Shown: positions 8,285-16,210 of the stretch, in pieces
How the letters are laid out: each line of letters begins with the position of its first letter
How positions within the stretch are numbered: the first letter of the stretch is position 1
From: Nostoc sp. NMS9
Lineage (GTDB): Bacteria; Cyanobacteriota; Cyanobacteriia; Cyanobacteriales; Nostocaceae
Assembly (NCBI RefSeq): GCF_017114995.1
Contig: NZ_JABXKL010000108.1
Coordinates: forward strand, 62,001 to 126,000
Length of the DNA stretch: 64,000 bases
Direction: 5' to 3'
Translations under genes and position numbers: made by a program
Notes under the pieces: generated by a model
What the model saw: only the letters and a program-made list of their open reading frames with translations
Databases searched by the model: none
What the model was told of the DNA's origin: nothing

Positions 8285-8974
8285 ATGGCAATGATTCTAG
8301 ATAAAGTAGTTCCTTTTGGGAGGTCAATGGATGAATATATAAAAATATTCAATTTAACAAATGCAGATTTAAATAAAAGCATCATTGGGATTGGGGATGG
8401 GCCGGCAAGCTTTAATGCAGAAATGACACGTCAGGGTAAAAGTGTAGTTTCTGTTGATCCACTCTACCAATTTTCCGGTGATGAAATATTGCAAAGATTT
8501 AATGAAGTGGTAGATAACATCATTAACCAAATCAAGGCGACATCGAATGATTGGGTATGGAGCTATCATAAATCCCCTGATGATTTGCGACACAATCGAG
8601 TGAAAGTTATTCAAGAATTTTTGTCTGATTATGAAACTGGCAAAAAGATCAACAGATACAGAGTTGGTGAATTGCCAAAATTGGCATTTAATAATCAAGA
8701 ATTTGACATAGCGCTTTGTTCACATTTACTGTTTTTATATTCAGACCATCTCGATTACGATTTTCACCTATATTCTGTAGATGAGATGTTGCGTATTGCT
8801 AAAGAAGTCCGAATCTTTCCTCTGATAACTTTAATGTGGAAAGATTCACAACATTTAGATAAAATCGTCAAATATTACACTTCAAAGGGTTACAAAATAG
8901 ATATTGAAAAGGTTGAATATGAACTACAGCCTGGTGGAAATAAAATGTTGAAGATAACCAGATATTTTATATAA
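8285..8974 (+). CDS. SAM-dependent methyltransferase-like protein
   Basis: 229 residues. A glycine-rich loop IIGIGDGPASFN (about 35-46) followed by VVSVDPLY (acidic Asp after strand 2) matches motif I and II of class I methyltransferases, and FDIALCSHLLFLYS resembles motif IV. The C-terminal part (DEMLRIAKEVRIFPLITL) matches the post-motif helix and strand. The target is unknown. AGGG lies 8 bases before ATG 8285. It sits directly behind the phosphatase gene. The gene is AT-rich and has no neighbour that would define a pathway. An internal ATG at 8291 is possible but farther from the ribosome-binding site. Confidence 0.7.
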   Translation: MAMILDKVVPFGRSMDEYIKIFNLTNADLNKSIIGIGDGPASFNAEMTRQGKSVVSVDPLYQFSGDEILQRFNEVVDNIINQIKATSNDWVWSYHKSPDDLRHNRVKVIQEFLSDYETGKKINRYRVGELPKLAFNNQEFDIALCSHLLFLYSDHLDYDFHLYSVDEMLRIAKEVRIFPLITLMWKDSQHLDKIVKYYTSKGYKIDIEKVEYELQPGGNKMLKITRYFI

Positions 8975-9122
8975 TTCGTATTCATCGCGCTCAGTTTTTC
9001 AATAATTTTTAATGCGATCATGCTTTCAGCTATATGTGTAATATGCTTAGGCGTAACCTAAACTAGACATGGCTGTTTACATTACAGCAGGCGATCTCTA
9101 ACCTGCTTTAACACCACAATAA

Positions 9123-9896
9123 TTACACGATTAGTTCTAGATTGATATTTTTTTCAATCCAGGCGATACCTTTGGGGAGAATTACACAGAAACGATTCTC
9201 ATAATGGATAAGTGCTTCATCATCTAATGCTTTCAAAATTTGCGTTCTATATCTACTTATATTTGTATATCTAATCCATTTCGTCAAGTCGGAATCACTA
9301 ATTTTCTCTGGCTGTTTGTAGTACAGAATAATTAAAGTTTTGTTTTCAGAATTTAGTTTTGTATTTTGAATTCGTATAAAACCATCAACTTCTGTTATTA
9401 AAGGTATTTTTGTTTCGTTAATGCTTGCAACAATTTTTCTTGCTTCATCAATACTATTAGTATGATAATTACGTATAAGTTCAATTAAAATCCAGTCTGC
9501 TGAATGTGCTACAAGTAGAGAATCAGAGTAGTTTGGATCTACTTCCCCGCCCACATGAGCAACATTCCTTTTATTTCTAATATCAAGAAGAACTCTTGTT
9601 AATTGAGGAATAAAAAACCGGATACCCTCTGGTAAATTCGTGTTGGAAGTAACACGATTGATTATTTTCTGAGTATCTAATTGTTTTCCAAATGGTGTAA
9701 AACTACCCGTATCTATAAATTCAATTAAACGTAGAATACATTCACTGAAACGAGCAGCATTTAATTCAGTTGGACGAAACTTTTTTAGAAAAAAGTTTTG
9801 TTTAATATTTTGATACTCATTAAGCAATACAATCAGAATATCTTTTGGCAGCTTAGAAGATAAAGCTGTTTCAATATTGGATCTTTGAATACTCAC
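9123..9896 (-). CDS. Unrecognised protein with HEPN-like R-X6-H motif
   Basis: 257 residues, no signal or membrane segment. I do not recognise a named family. The helical N-terminal half contains DIRNKRNVAHVGGEVD with Arg107 and His114, fitting the RX4-6H catalytic motif of HEPN ribonucleases, which are common in toxin-antitoxin and abortive-infection systems. The C-terminal half (LTKWIRYTNISRYRTQILKALDDEALIHYE) reads like a small winged-helix unit. It lies 11 bases downstream of the zinc-ribbon gene on the same strand, so the two almost certainly form an operon. HEPN assignment is an inference from a short motif and helical context; a structural prediction would be needed. Confidence 0.55.
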   Translation of the reverse strand: MSIQRSNIETALSSKLPKDILIVLLNEYQNIKQNFFLKKFRPTELNAARFSECILRLIEFIDTGSFTPFGKQLDTQKIINRVTSNTNLPEGIRFFIPQLTRVLLDIRNKRNVAHVGGEVDPNYSDSLLVAHSADWILIELIRNYHTNSIDEARKIVASINETKIPLITEVDGFIRIQNTKLNSENKTLIILYYKQPEKISDSDLTKWIRYTNISRYRTQILKALDDEALIHYENRFCVILPKGIAWIEKNINLELIV

Positions 9897-9907
9897 AATT
9901 TCTATAG

Positions 9908-11098
9908 TTACTGAACAGTATCTTCGTTAAGCCATTCTTCGACAAGACTTTCAGCTTCAGATGTAAGATAATATAAATTTTCATGAGTGCGACCAAAGTA
10001 TTTGCTGTAGTCTTTGGTGTTAGTCAAGGCTTTTGTAAAATTATCTTTTTTCACTGAAACAGTTTGATATCTTTTGGTAAGGTACTCATATGCTAATCCT
10101 GGTTTCACAGCGTCTTGAGTTTTCAATTCTTTGATAATGTCGTATAAGGCAAGAAGGGCATACTTAACGCCAGTATCTAATTTTCTTACATCGAAGCTGT
10201 CAAACCAGGATGGTAATTGAAGCCACTCTTCGATTTTTTGAGTTTCTTCTTTTGTTATCCGAGAACTTCGACTAGAATTCTTCCTAGTTGACTTTGAATA
10301 CTTAAAACCAATAACATCTTGGTTTTGCATTTCTACAAGAATTTTATTGACTTCTGCACGTCCACTAGGATTAACTTTAAAAGTTCCATCAGATTTAATA
10401 AAGAAACGGCTTGCAATATCATTAAGATGTGTTGAATAATTTTGATCATATACTCCATTTGTTTTAGCAGCTTGATTCAAATGTTCCTTATTAGGAACTG
10501 GTTCTTCGTGAAGGATGTTATAAGCCCAAACATAAAGTAAACTAAATCTTTGTTGTTGAGCCTTTTTGTTCTTGCCCTTGTAATCAGGGTTAATTGAAAT
10601 AAGAATACCCTGTCCATCTTTTTCAAAGTAATTTGAAGGGACATTAGTTTCAATATTACTTTGAACCGTAGTATTAATAATTCCTTCCTGCAAAGGCTTA
10701 TCATAGCTGGACTGTGCTTCTTCTAGTGGTTTCTGAAAAGGAGGTAAGACATGCTGTTGTTCGCGAGTTACAACACGCTGAGAATTTGTCACTTGAGTTA
10801 AAGGTACGTAACCCCCCATAACAGATGCAACTTTATCAATTGAAGTATCAGTAAAAGATAAACTGACCTTCCTTGAATAATGGCTATCCGATTGTTCTTC
10901 TTCCAGAGAAAAATTATTCATAGAAGCAGAACTAGGTTGAGGTATATTCATGAGAGTTCCACAACTGAGGCACTTACTTTTACCCTTAAGTAGATAAGCA
11001 CCACATTCTAGATTTAGGCATTTTACTTGCTGCTCACAACTAACACAGAAGTTATACACCTCATTAATTGGAACATTACAATATGAGCAGTTCTGCAC
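9908..11098 (-). CDS. Double zinc-ribbon protein with C-terminal helical (winged-helix-like) region
   Basis: 396 residues. The first 50 hold paired cysteines at 4/7, 18/21, 27/32 and 43/46 (CSYC, CVSC, CLNLEC, CLSC), a double zinc-ribbon. Residues about 55-160 are polar and low-complexity. The remainder (from GILISINPDYKGKNKK) is alpha-helical with two segments, about 185-265 and 290-390, resembling winged-helix or DNA-binding modules and a basic patch (KSTRKNSSRSSR). No enzyme motif is visible. It is the first gene of a two-gene unit with the HEPN-like gene 11 bases downstream. A regulator, sensor or antitoxin role is plausible but not shown. Confidence 0.6.
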   Translation of the reverse strand: MQNCSYCNVPINEVYNFCVSCEQQVKCLNLECGAYLLKGKSKCLSCGTLMNIPQPSSASMNNFSLEEEQSDSHYSRKVSLSFTDTSIDKVASVMGGYVPLTQVTNSQRVVTREQQHVLPPFQKPLEEAQSSYDKPLQEGIINTTVQSNIETNVPSNYFEKDGQGILISINPDYKGKNKKAQQQRFSLLYVWAYNILHEEPVPNKEHLNQAAKTNGVYDQNYSTHLNDIASRFFIKSDGTFKVNPSGRAEVNKILVEMQNQDVIGFKYSKSTRKNSSRSSRITKEETQKIEEWLQLPSWFDSFDVRKLDTGVKYALLALYDIIKELKTQDAVKPGLAYEYLTKRYQTVSVKKDNFTKALTNTKDYSKYFGRTHENLYYLTSEAESLVEEWLNEDTVQ

Positions 11099-11164
11099 GA
11101 CTTTCTCTTCTTAATTTTTCTTTATGTATTTAATAGTGAACACGTAGCTTCTATGTAATTAGTC

Positions 11165-11311
11165 ATGGTTGAGCGTAATTATTACACTGACAATCCCAAT
11201 TAACACGAATATCCCAAGATAACCTTAAAAGTACTACTAGAACAAGTGCGTAACCACTTTTTGATAAAAAAGGCATCTATCAGCCTCATAAACCAGAAAA
11301 ATAAGGTGTAA
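11165..11311 (+). pseudogene. Possible relic of a degraded coding sequence
   Basis: An ATG at 11165 opens a frame (MVERNYYTDNPN) interrupted by TAA at 11201; the same frame then continues for 35 codons (HEYPKITLKVLLEQVRNHF...) to TAA at 11309. The residue mix is protein-like on both sides of the stop, suggesting a decayed gene. I do not recognise the family. Confidence 0.3.
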
Positions 11312-11380
11312 TTAACCTTTATAGCTATCAAGAAAGACACTAAACACTAAAATTTGTCAACTCAACTCCACAAATTGGCT

Positions 11381-11633
11381 ATGAATTCAGAACAAGCGAA
11401 CAAAACAATCCGCATTGGAGTATGGTTTCGACGGATTAGCACAAGCTGCTGCCAAGGTACTTACTGGCAAACGGAAAATGATTTTAGCCGTAGCAGTAGA
11501 TTAAAAAGGCTACGCTTACCCTGCTGATGGTTTAAATACTGAGTTTCCTTTTACTCTGATTCAAATTTATGCCAGAAGTCTATTGACTTCTAGTAAATCT
11601 CTTGAGAAGCTAATAGTTAGATTTACTAATTAA
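11381..11633 (+). pseudogene. Possible relic of a second degraded coding sequence
   Basis: ATG 11381 starts MNSEQANKTIRIG; a shift of frame near 11418 then gives EYGFDGLAQAAAKVLTGKRK and ILAVAVD before TAA at 11502, and the same frame continues (KGYAYPADGLNTEFPF...) to TAA at 11631. One frameshift and one stop would explain the pattern. Family unknown; could be chance, but the composition is protein-like. Confidence 0.3.
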
Positions 11634-11651
11634 TAGAAGTGCATCAAACTT

Positions 11652-12503
11652 GTGACAACACTGACGGGAAAAATAAATCGATCGCAACCTCCTAGCGAAC
11701 CAAAACCGTTGATTTTGGAAACTCAGGGACTCACACGCCGTTTTGGGAAGTTAACCGCAGTTAATAACCTGAGCATATCTGTGGAACAAGGCGAAGTATT
11801 TGGACTGCTTGGCCCCAATGGTGCAGGGAAAAGTACAGTTATTAAAATGTTGACAACCTTACTGCCTATCAGTGCAGGCAAAGCAACCTTAGCTGGCTAT
11901 GACGTGACTAGTCAATCTAATCCTGTAAGACGGGCTATTGGCTATGTACCCCAGGCGCTCTCTGCTGATGGTAGTCTCACGGGTTACGAAAATCTTTTAA
12001 TCTTTGCCAAGCTGTATGGCATACCTGCCAAAGGACGCGATCGCCGCATCTATGAAATTCTAGAATACATGGGTTTACAAGATGCGGCGAAACGTTTGGT
12101 ACGAAACTACTCTGGGGGGATGATCCGCAAGCTGGAAATTGGCATATCAGTTCTACATCAACCCCAAATTCTGTTTCTTGATGAGCCGACTGTCGGACTA
12201 GATCCCATCGCTCGAACTCAAGTATGGCAGCTTGTATTACAACTCTGTGCTGATTACGGTACAACTATATTTTTAACAACCCACTTTTTAGAAGAAGCGG
12301 ACAGCTTATGTAACCGAGTGGCGATTATGCAGCAAGGTGAAGTCGTTACTACAGGTACACCAAGCAACTTAAAAGCTTCTTTAGATAATCCAAATGCAAC
12401 TTTGGATGATGTCTTTATTCACTATACAGGCGACCAGTTAACATCAGGAGTGAACTACCGTGACACAGCAAGAACAAGACGTACTGCTCAACGGTTGGGT
12501 TAA
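11652..12503 (+). CDS. ABC transporter ATP-binding protein (DrrA-type efflux)
   Basis: 283 residues from GTG 11652. It contains a Walker A motif (GPNGAGKST), a Q-loop, the signature YSGGMIRKLEIG, Walker B ILFLDEPTVGLD and an H-loop (TTHFLEEAD). The order and the GYVPQ segment fit the ABC-2/daunorubicin-resistance-type ATPases, which power export of drugs, lipids or polysaccharides. Its 3' end overlaps the permease gene by 44 bases, so the two are coupled. A MarR regulator and an MFS exporter follow on the same strand, which supports an efflux role. Substrate unknown. Confidence 0.9.
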   Translation: MTTLTGKINRSQPPSEPKPLILETQGLTRRFGKLTAVNNLSISVEQGEVFGLLGPNGAGKSTVIKMLTTLLPISAGKATLAGYDVTSQSNPVRRAIGYVPQALSADGSLTGYENLLIFAKLYGIPAKGRDRRIYEILEYMGLQDAAKRLVRNYSGGMIRKLEIGISVLHQPQILFLDEPTVGLDPIARTQVWQLVLQLCADYGTTIFLTTHFLEEADSLCNRVAIMQQGEVVTTGTPSNLKASLDNPNATLDDVFIHYTGDQLTSGVNYRDTARTRRTAQRLG

Positions 12504-13314
12504 AGCACCGCCTACTGTCCGAGGAAATTCGCTCTCTGCAATTAAAGAGCTAGTCACAAAAACCCTGGCGATCGCAGAATTGGAAATACGTAAACTCCGC
12601 CACGATCCCACTGATTTAGTAGTTCGAGCTGTGCAACCAACCTTATGGCTGCTGATCTTTGGGCAAGTTTTTGCCCGCACTCGCGTGATTCCTACAGGAA
12701 ACTTACACTATTTGGACTTCATTTCTGCTGGTATCTTGGCTCAGAGTATTTTGTTTGTGGCAATTTTTAGTGGTGGAATGACGCTAATCTGGGAGCGAGA
12801 TTTAGGGATTGTACATAAATTTTTAGCTAGTCCCACACCCCGGATGGCAATGGTGTTGGGCAAAGCCCTGGCATGTGGGGTGCGATGCTTATCTCAGGTA
12901 GTATTCATTTACGGATTGACATTTCTATTGGGTGTCAAACTAAATCTTCATCCCTTAGCTATCCTCCAAGTACTAGTGGTAGTCATGCTGGGGGCGGGAA
13001 CATTTTGCATTTTTTCATTAATCATTGGCTGTTTGGTAAAAAGCCGAGAAAGGATGACGGGTATTGGACAATTGTTAACCATGCCGTTATTTTTTGCGAG
13101 CAATGCCATCTATCCGATTTCGTTGATGCCCAGTTGGTTAAAGTTCATTTCCCATTTAAATCCCTTGACTTATGAGGTTGATGCCTTACGGGGCACCATG
13201 CTGTTAAACGGCACTAGCATCTATGGCTTTGGTCTGGATTGTACAATTCTCTTATTAACATTAATAATCTTAGCCATCATTGGTGGAAAACTTTATCCAC
13301 GGGTGGCGATGTAA
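12460..13314 (+). CDS. ABC-2 type transporter permease
   Basis: 284 residues from GTG 12460, with six hydrophobic segments between about residues 55 and 280 and the ABC-2 region ISAGILAQSILFVAIFSGG followed by IWERDLGIVHKFLASPTPR. This is the membrane partner of the ATPase encoded immediately upstream with a 44-base overlap. Together they would form a homodimeric exporter of the daunorubicin/multidrug type in the cytoplasmic membrane. Confidence is high for the family, low for the substrate. Confidence 0.9.
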   Translation: MTQQEQDVLLNGWVKAPPTVRGNSLSAIKELVTKTLAIAELEIRKLRHDPTDLVVRAVQPTLWLLIFGQVFARTRVIPTGNLHYLDFISAGILAQSILFVAIFSGGMTLIWERDLGIVHKFLASPTPRMAMVLGKALACGVRCLSQVVFIYGLTFLLGVKLNLHPLAILQVLVVVMLGAGTFCIFSLIIGCLVKSRERMTGIGQLLTMPLFFASNAIYPISLMPSWLKFISHLNPLTYEVDALRGTMLLNGTSIYGFGLDCTILLLTLIILAIIGGKLYPRVAM

Positions 13315-13333
13315 TCAGGAGAACAACAAGCCC

Positions 13334-13807
13334 ATGACCTTGGATAAACCTAATCAAGGTGCAACTTCCGAAGAATGTGCCGCTAGAGTAATGGAAACAG
13401 TTCCATTAGTGATGCGGTTTATCCGAGCGGATATGCGTGCCCATAGTGCCGCTTTTTTATCTATACCTCAATTGCGATCGCTAGCATTTATCAACCGTAA
13501 TCCTGGTGCTTCATTATCTGACTTAGCAGAGCATTTAGGTGTCACCTCTGCCACGGCATCAGCAACCATAGAACGCTTGGTACAACGCGACTTCGTGAAA
13601 CGGATTGCTCATCCTCAAGAGCGGCGGCGGGTGCTGCTCAATTTAACTGAAGATGGAAAACATCATCTCAAGCAATCCCAAGATCAAACTCGCACTCATA
13701 TTACCGATCTGCTGAAAGGTCTTACAGAAGACCAAATTTCCAACATTGAAGAAGGCTTAACTCTACTAAAAAATGTCTTCGAGAAAACAGAACTCAAAGC
13801 CCCATAA
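13334..13807 (+). CDS. MarR family transcriptional regulator
   Basis: 157 residues from ATG 13334 (MTLDKPNQGATSEE), preceded by AGGAG about 13 bases upstream; a longer frame from 13280 is unlikely because it overlaps the permease. The winged helix includes LSDLAEHLGVTSATASATIERLVQRD (recognition helix, described here in parts) and the wing RIAHPQERRRVLLNLTEDG. MarR proteins repress efflux operons until they bind a small ligand. It lies between the ABC pair and the MFS exporter and overlaps the latter by 35 bases, so it likely controls the whole operon, itself included. Confidence 0.85.
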   Translation: MTLDKPNQGATSEECAARVMETVPLVMRFIRADMRAHSAAFLSIPQLRSLAFINRNPGASLSDLAEHLGVTSATASATIERLVQRDFVKRIAHPQERRRVLLNLTEDGKHHLKQSQDQTRTHITDLLKGLTEDQISNIEEGLTLLKNVFEKTELKAP

Positions 13808-15041
13808 CTTTGAGGTTGCACAACACGATCCCTTTGCAGCCTTGAAGTTTCGAGACTATCGGCTATTTACCATTGGACGGCTAGTGCTGTCTGTGGGGTC
13901 GCAAATGCAAACTGTAGCTATCGGCTGGGAACTCTATGAGCGGACTAACTCAGCGATAGTTCTTGGTGGTGTGGGACTGGCGCAAGTCTTGCCGATGATT
14001 GCTCTCACCTTCATTACCGGACATGTGGCAGATCGCCGCGATCGCAAACTCATCATGTTACTGTCAGTGATGCTGCTAGCTCTCTGTTCGCTAGCTTTGG
14101 CAGTGCTTTCTTATACTCATGGTGCAGTTTTTCTAATTTACGCCTGCTTGGTATTAACAGGTATCGCTAGGGCATTCCTCAGACCAGCCAGTGATGCTCT
14201 GATGTGGCAGTTGATACCTGTGAATGCGTTTACCAATGCAGCAACTTGGAATAGTAGTAGCTTTCAGTTGGCTGCTGTTATTGGCCCAGCCTTGGGGGGA
14301 TTCGGCATCGCTTTGCTAGGAAGTGCTACAGGCGTATATGTACTAGCAGCGATCGCCGCATTGCTGTGTTTTATTTTGACGCTGGCGATTAAAGAGCAAA
14401 AAGGTATTCGCTCAACTGAGCCAATCTCATTCAAAGCACTTGCAGCTGGTGCTAAGTTTGTTTGGCAGAATCACTTGATTTTAGCAGCGATTACATTGGA
14501 TATGTTTGCTGTATTGTTGGGTGGTGCGATCGCGTTGCTACCCATCTTTGCCAAAGATATATTACATGTAGGGCCAGTGGAATTGGGATACTTACAGGCA
14601 GCCAACTCCATCGGTGCTTTGACTATGGCGATTACCCTAGCGTATTTACCACCGTTACGCAAAGCAGGCCCGGCCTTATTGTGGTCAGTGGTTGGCTTTG
14701 GCGTTGTCACAATTATCTTTGGACTTTCTCGTTCATTTTGGCTATCTATGTTAATGCTGACTCTTGGTGGCGCACTAGATAGTATTAGCGTTGTGATTCG
14801 CCATACATTAGTTCAAATCAGAACACCGGATCATTTACGTGGTCGGGTTGCTGCTATTAATAGCGTGTTTATCAGTGCCTCGAATGAATTAGGGGGCTTT
14901 GAATCAGGCTTGACTGCTGCTTTATTTGGCCCGGTAATTTCTGTTGTGGGTGGTGGAATTGGCACAATTGTGGTAGTGATTGCTACGGCTATGATTTGGC
15001 CAGGAATTCGGAAGTTAGGGGCTTTGCAAGAGTATAAATAA
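13773..15041 (+). CDS. MFS transporter (EntS/MFS_3-type exporter)
   Basis: 422 residues with about 12 membrane segments. The MFS loop motif GHVADRRDRK appears after helix 2, and FRDYRLFTIGRLVLSVGSQ at the start is typical of the EntS-like/MFS_3 group. These proteins export small molecules such as siderophores or drugs with proton exchange. Its start overlaps the MarR gene by 35 bases, so expression should be coupled to the regulator. The operon ends with the hairpin at 15083-15148. Substrate unknown; the iron uptake operon 1.2 kb downstream is suggestive but not proof of a siderophore link. Confidence 0.87.
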   Translation: MSSRKQNSKPHNFEVAQHDPFAALKFRDYRLFTIGRLVLSVGSQMQTVAIGWELYERTNSAIVLGGVGLAQVLPMIALTFITGHVADRRDRKLIMLLSVMLLALCSLALAVLSYTHGAVFLIYACLVLTGIARAFLRPASDALMWQLIPVNAFTNAATWNSSSFQLAAVIGPALGGFGIALLGSATGVYVLAAIAALLCFILTLAIKEQKGIRSTEPISFKALAAGAKFVWQNHLILAAITLDMFAVLLGGAIALLPIFAKDILHVGPVELGYLQAANSIGALTMAITLAYLPPLRKAGPALLWSVVGFGVVTIIFGLSRSFWLSMLMLTLGGALDSISVVIRHTLVQIRTPDHLRGRVAAINSVFISASNELGGFESGLTAALFGPVISVVGGGIGTIVVVIATAMIWPGIRKLGALQEYK

Positions 15042-15082
15042 CAGTACTTATCTATTAGACATCTAAGTCTTCGATAGATAAT

Positions 15083-15148
15083 AAAAATCCCACCCTATGT
15101 AAAAGCTACAACATTGTAATTATTATCTCTTACTGGGGTGGGATTTTT
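15083..15148 (+). terminator. Hairpin with terminator features after the MFS gene
   Basis: AAAAATCCCACCC (15083-15095) pairs with GGGGTGGGATTTTT (15135-15148), leaving a loop of about 40 bases. The right arm ends in a T-run on the + strand and the left arm begins with an A-run, so it could terminate in both directions. Confidence 0.6.
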
Positions 15149-15249
15149 GTTTAGCGAAAGTTGTACATCGCGTAATTAGAAGGTAGACAAGCCCAGAATT
15201 TTGGGATAATTTCTAACTTAAATTCACCCTTAAAGTTATGTAATTGGCA

Positions 15250-15447
15250 CTAAGCAATTGGGAAACCACCGCTACTAGTACCAAAATTTGGTATATTGGC
15301 ATCAGTTGGTATTCCATACTTAGCAAAGTCGAATGTGTCAGCTGTTGGTATACCAAAAGCGCCTCCAGGTGCGAACGGATCGCTGAGGTTGCCAGGATGA
15401 AGGCTATCAGAGGCGTTACCAAAAAAAGAACTTGCATCAAATGCCAT
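15250..15447 (-). CDS. Small hypothetical protein, Gly/Pro/Phe-rich
   Basis: 65 residues (MAFDASSFFGNASDSLHPG... ending GGFPIA). An AGGA lies 9 bases before the ATG, which supports translation. The sequence has no Cys, no hydrophobic helix and no signal peptide; it is rich in Gly, Pro, Phe, Asp and Ala and contains a short repeated GIPT pattern (GIPTAD, GIPTDA). No family recognised. It stands alone, convergent with the efflux operon, with that operon's hairpin 100 bases away. It could be a real orphan small protein; other frames over the same DNA are less convincing. Confidence 0.5.
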   Translation of the reverse strand: MAFDASSFFGNASDSLHPGNLSDPFAPGGAFGIPTADTFDFAKYGIPTDANIPNFGTSSGGFPIA

Positions 15448-15938
15448 TACAGTTAATCCTGCTATTAGGACATAAATTTTGCTTAATCAAGAAATGTCAA
15501 GAAGGCACAATGAAGCTTCCTTCGTAACTTTTTTATTGTTTTTTAAAATGGCTAATCTTGACTCTTTCGGACTAAATTACAGAGTGTTTTCATAAAATTT
15601 ACTGGACGAAACAAACCTGTAATTAACGGTATCTATGCAAATAAATATAATATAAAAGCTAACTTATTTTTATAATAAAAAATCTTTAGATGCTTGTGTC
15701 TAATCTTTAGATAATTTCCCTATTATAATTTACAAGGTAAGATCATTAAAATTGGTATAAATCGGACTTGATAAATGGTCATCATGAGTAAAAAGACAAC
15801 AATGCTGCTTTAAAAATTTCAATAAACAGAGTGCTCGTATATGTCAAAAATGTCAGTAGATCGAAAAGTTTTCCAAAAGTCTTACCAACCATTTATTCCA
15901 TTCATTTTAGTTAGAGAACATCATTTACTGAAATCCTT

Positions 15939-16022
15939 ATGGCTACTATTGTTACTCAAACTCAACTTCAAGAGTTGCATCTAGGCGATCGCACATATAT
16001 TATGCTGCTGATTGGGATATAG
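15939..16022 (+). CDS. Possible 27-residue peptide or 5' remnant of a lost gene
   Basis: ATG 15939 reads MATIVTQTQLQELHLGDRTY and ends IMLLIGI. The sequence is protein-like, includes a HIP1 octamer, and is followed 30 bases later by a strong hairpin terminator. It may be a short gene or the N-terminal stub of a gene whose remainder is gone. No ribosome-binding site stands out. Confidence 0.3.
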   Translation: MATIVTQTQLQELHLGDRTYIMLLIGI

Positions 16023-16052
16023 AAGATTCTGACTAGCGACAAAATAGGCTGG

Positions 16053-16087
16053 AAAGAACTCCTAGCAATGCGTTGTAGGAGTTCTTT
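16053..16087 (+). terminator. Intrinsic terminator-like hairpin
   Basis: AAAGAACTCCT (16053-16063) and AGGAGTTCTTT (16077-16087) form a perfect 11-bp stem with a 13-base loop. It ends in TTT on the + strand and begins with AAA, so it may work both ways. It insulates efeU from upstream transcription. Confidence 0.7.
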
Positions 16088-16173
16088 CATCCGAAAATTT
16101 ATTCCTCCAGGATTTTAGAGATTTTTTACTTGCAGTTATATACAAATGTTCTCAAGTAAGTTATTATTCTCAT

Positions 16174-16193
16174 GATGATTTGATAGTAATTAT
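16174..16193. promoter_or_regulatory. Possible Fur-box-like sequence upstream of efeU
   Basis: GATGATTTGATAGTAATTAT, 18 bases before the efeU start, resembles the GATAAT hexamer array of Fur boxes only loosely. Regulation of efeUOB by iron through Fur is known in other bacteria; the site here is a guess. Confidence 0.25.
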
Positions 16194-16210
16194 AGTTAAT
16201 AAGTTTATTC

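Larger units (their letters stand above)
15448..16210. other. Intergenic region upstream of efeU
   Basis: About 760 bp of AT-rich DNA. It contains a 27-codon frame at 15939-16022, a perfect 11-bp terminator-like hairpin at 16053-16087 and a loosely Fur-like sequence at 16174-16193, each listed separately. Nothing else was recognised. Confidence 0.5.

Noticed and set aside
15213..15456. Alternative frames over the 65-residue small gene on both strands
   Set aside because: They lack a ribosome-binding site, and the chosen frame has the best start and coding-like composition.
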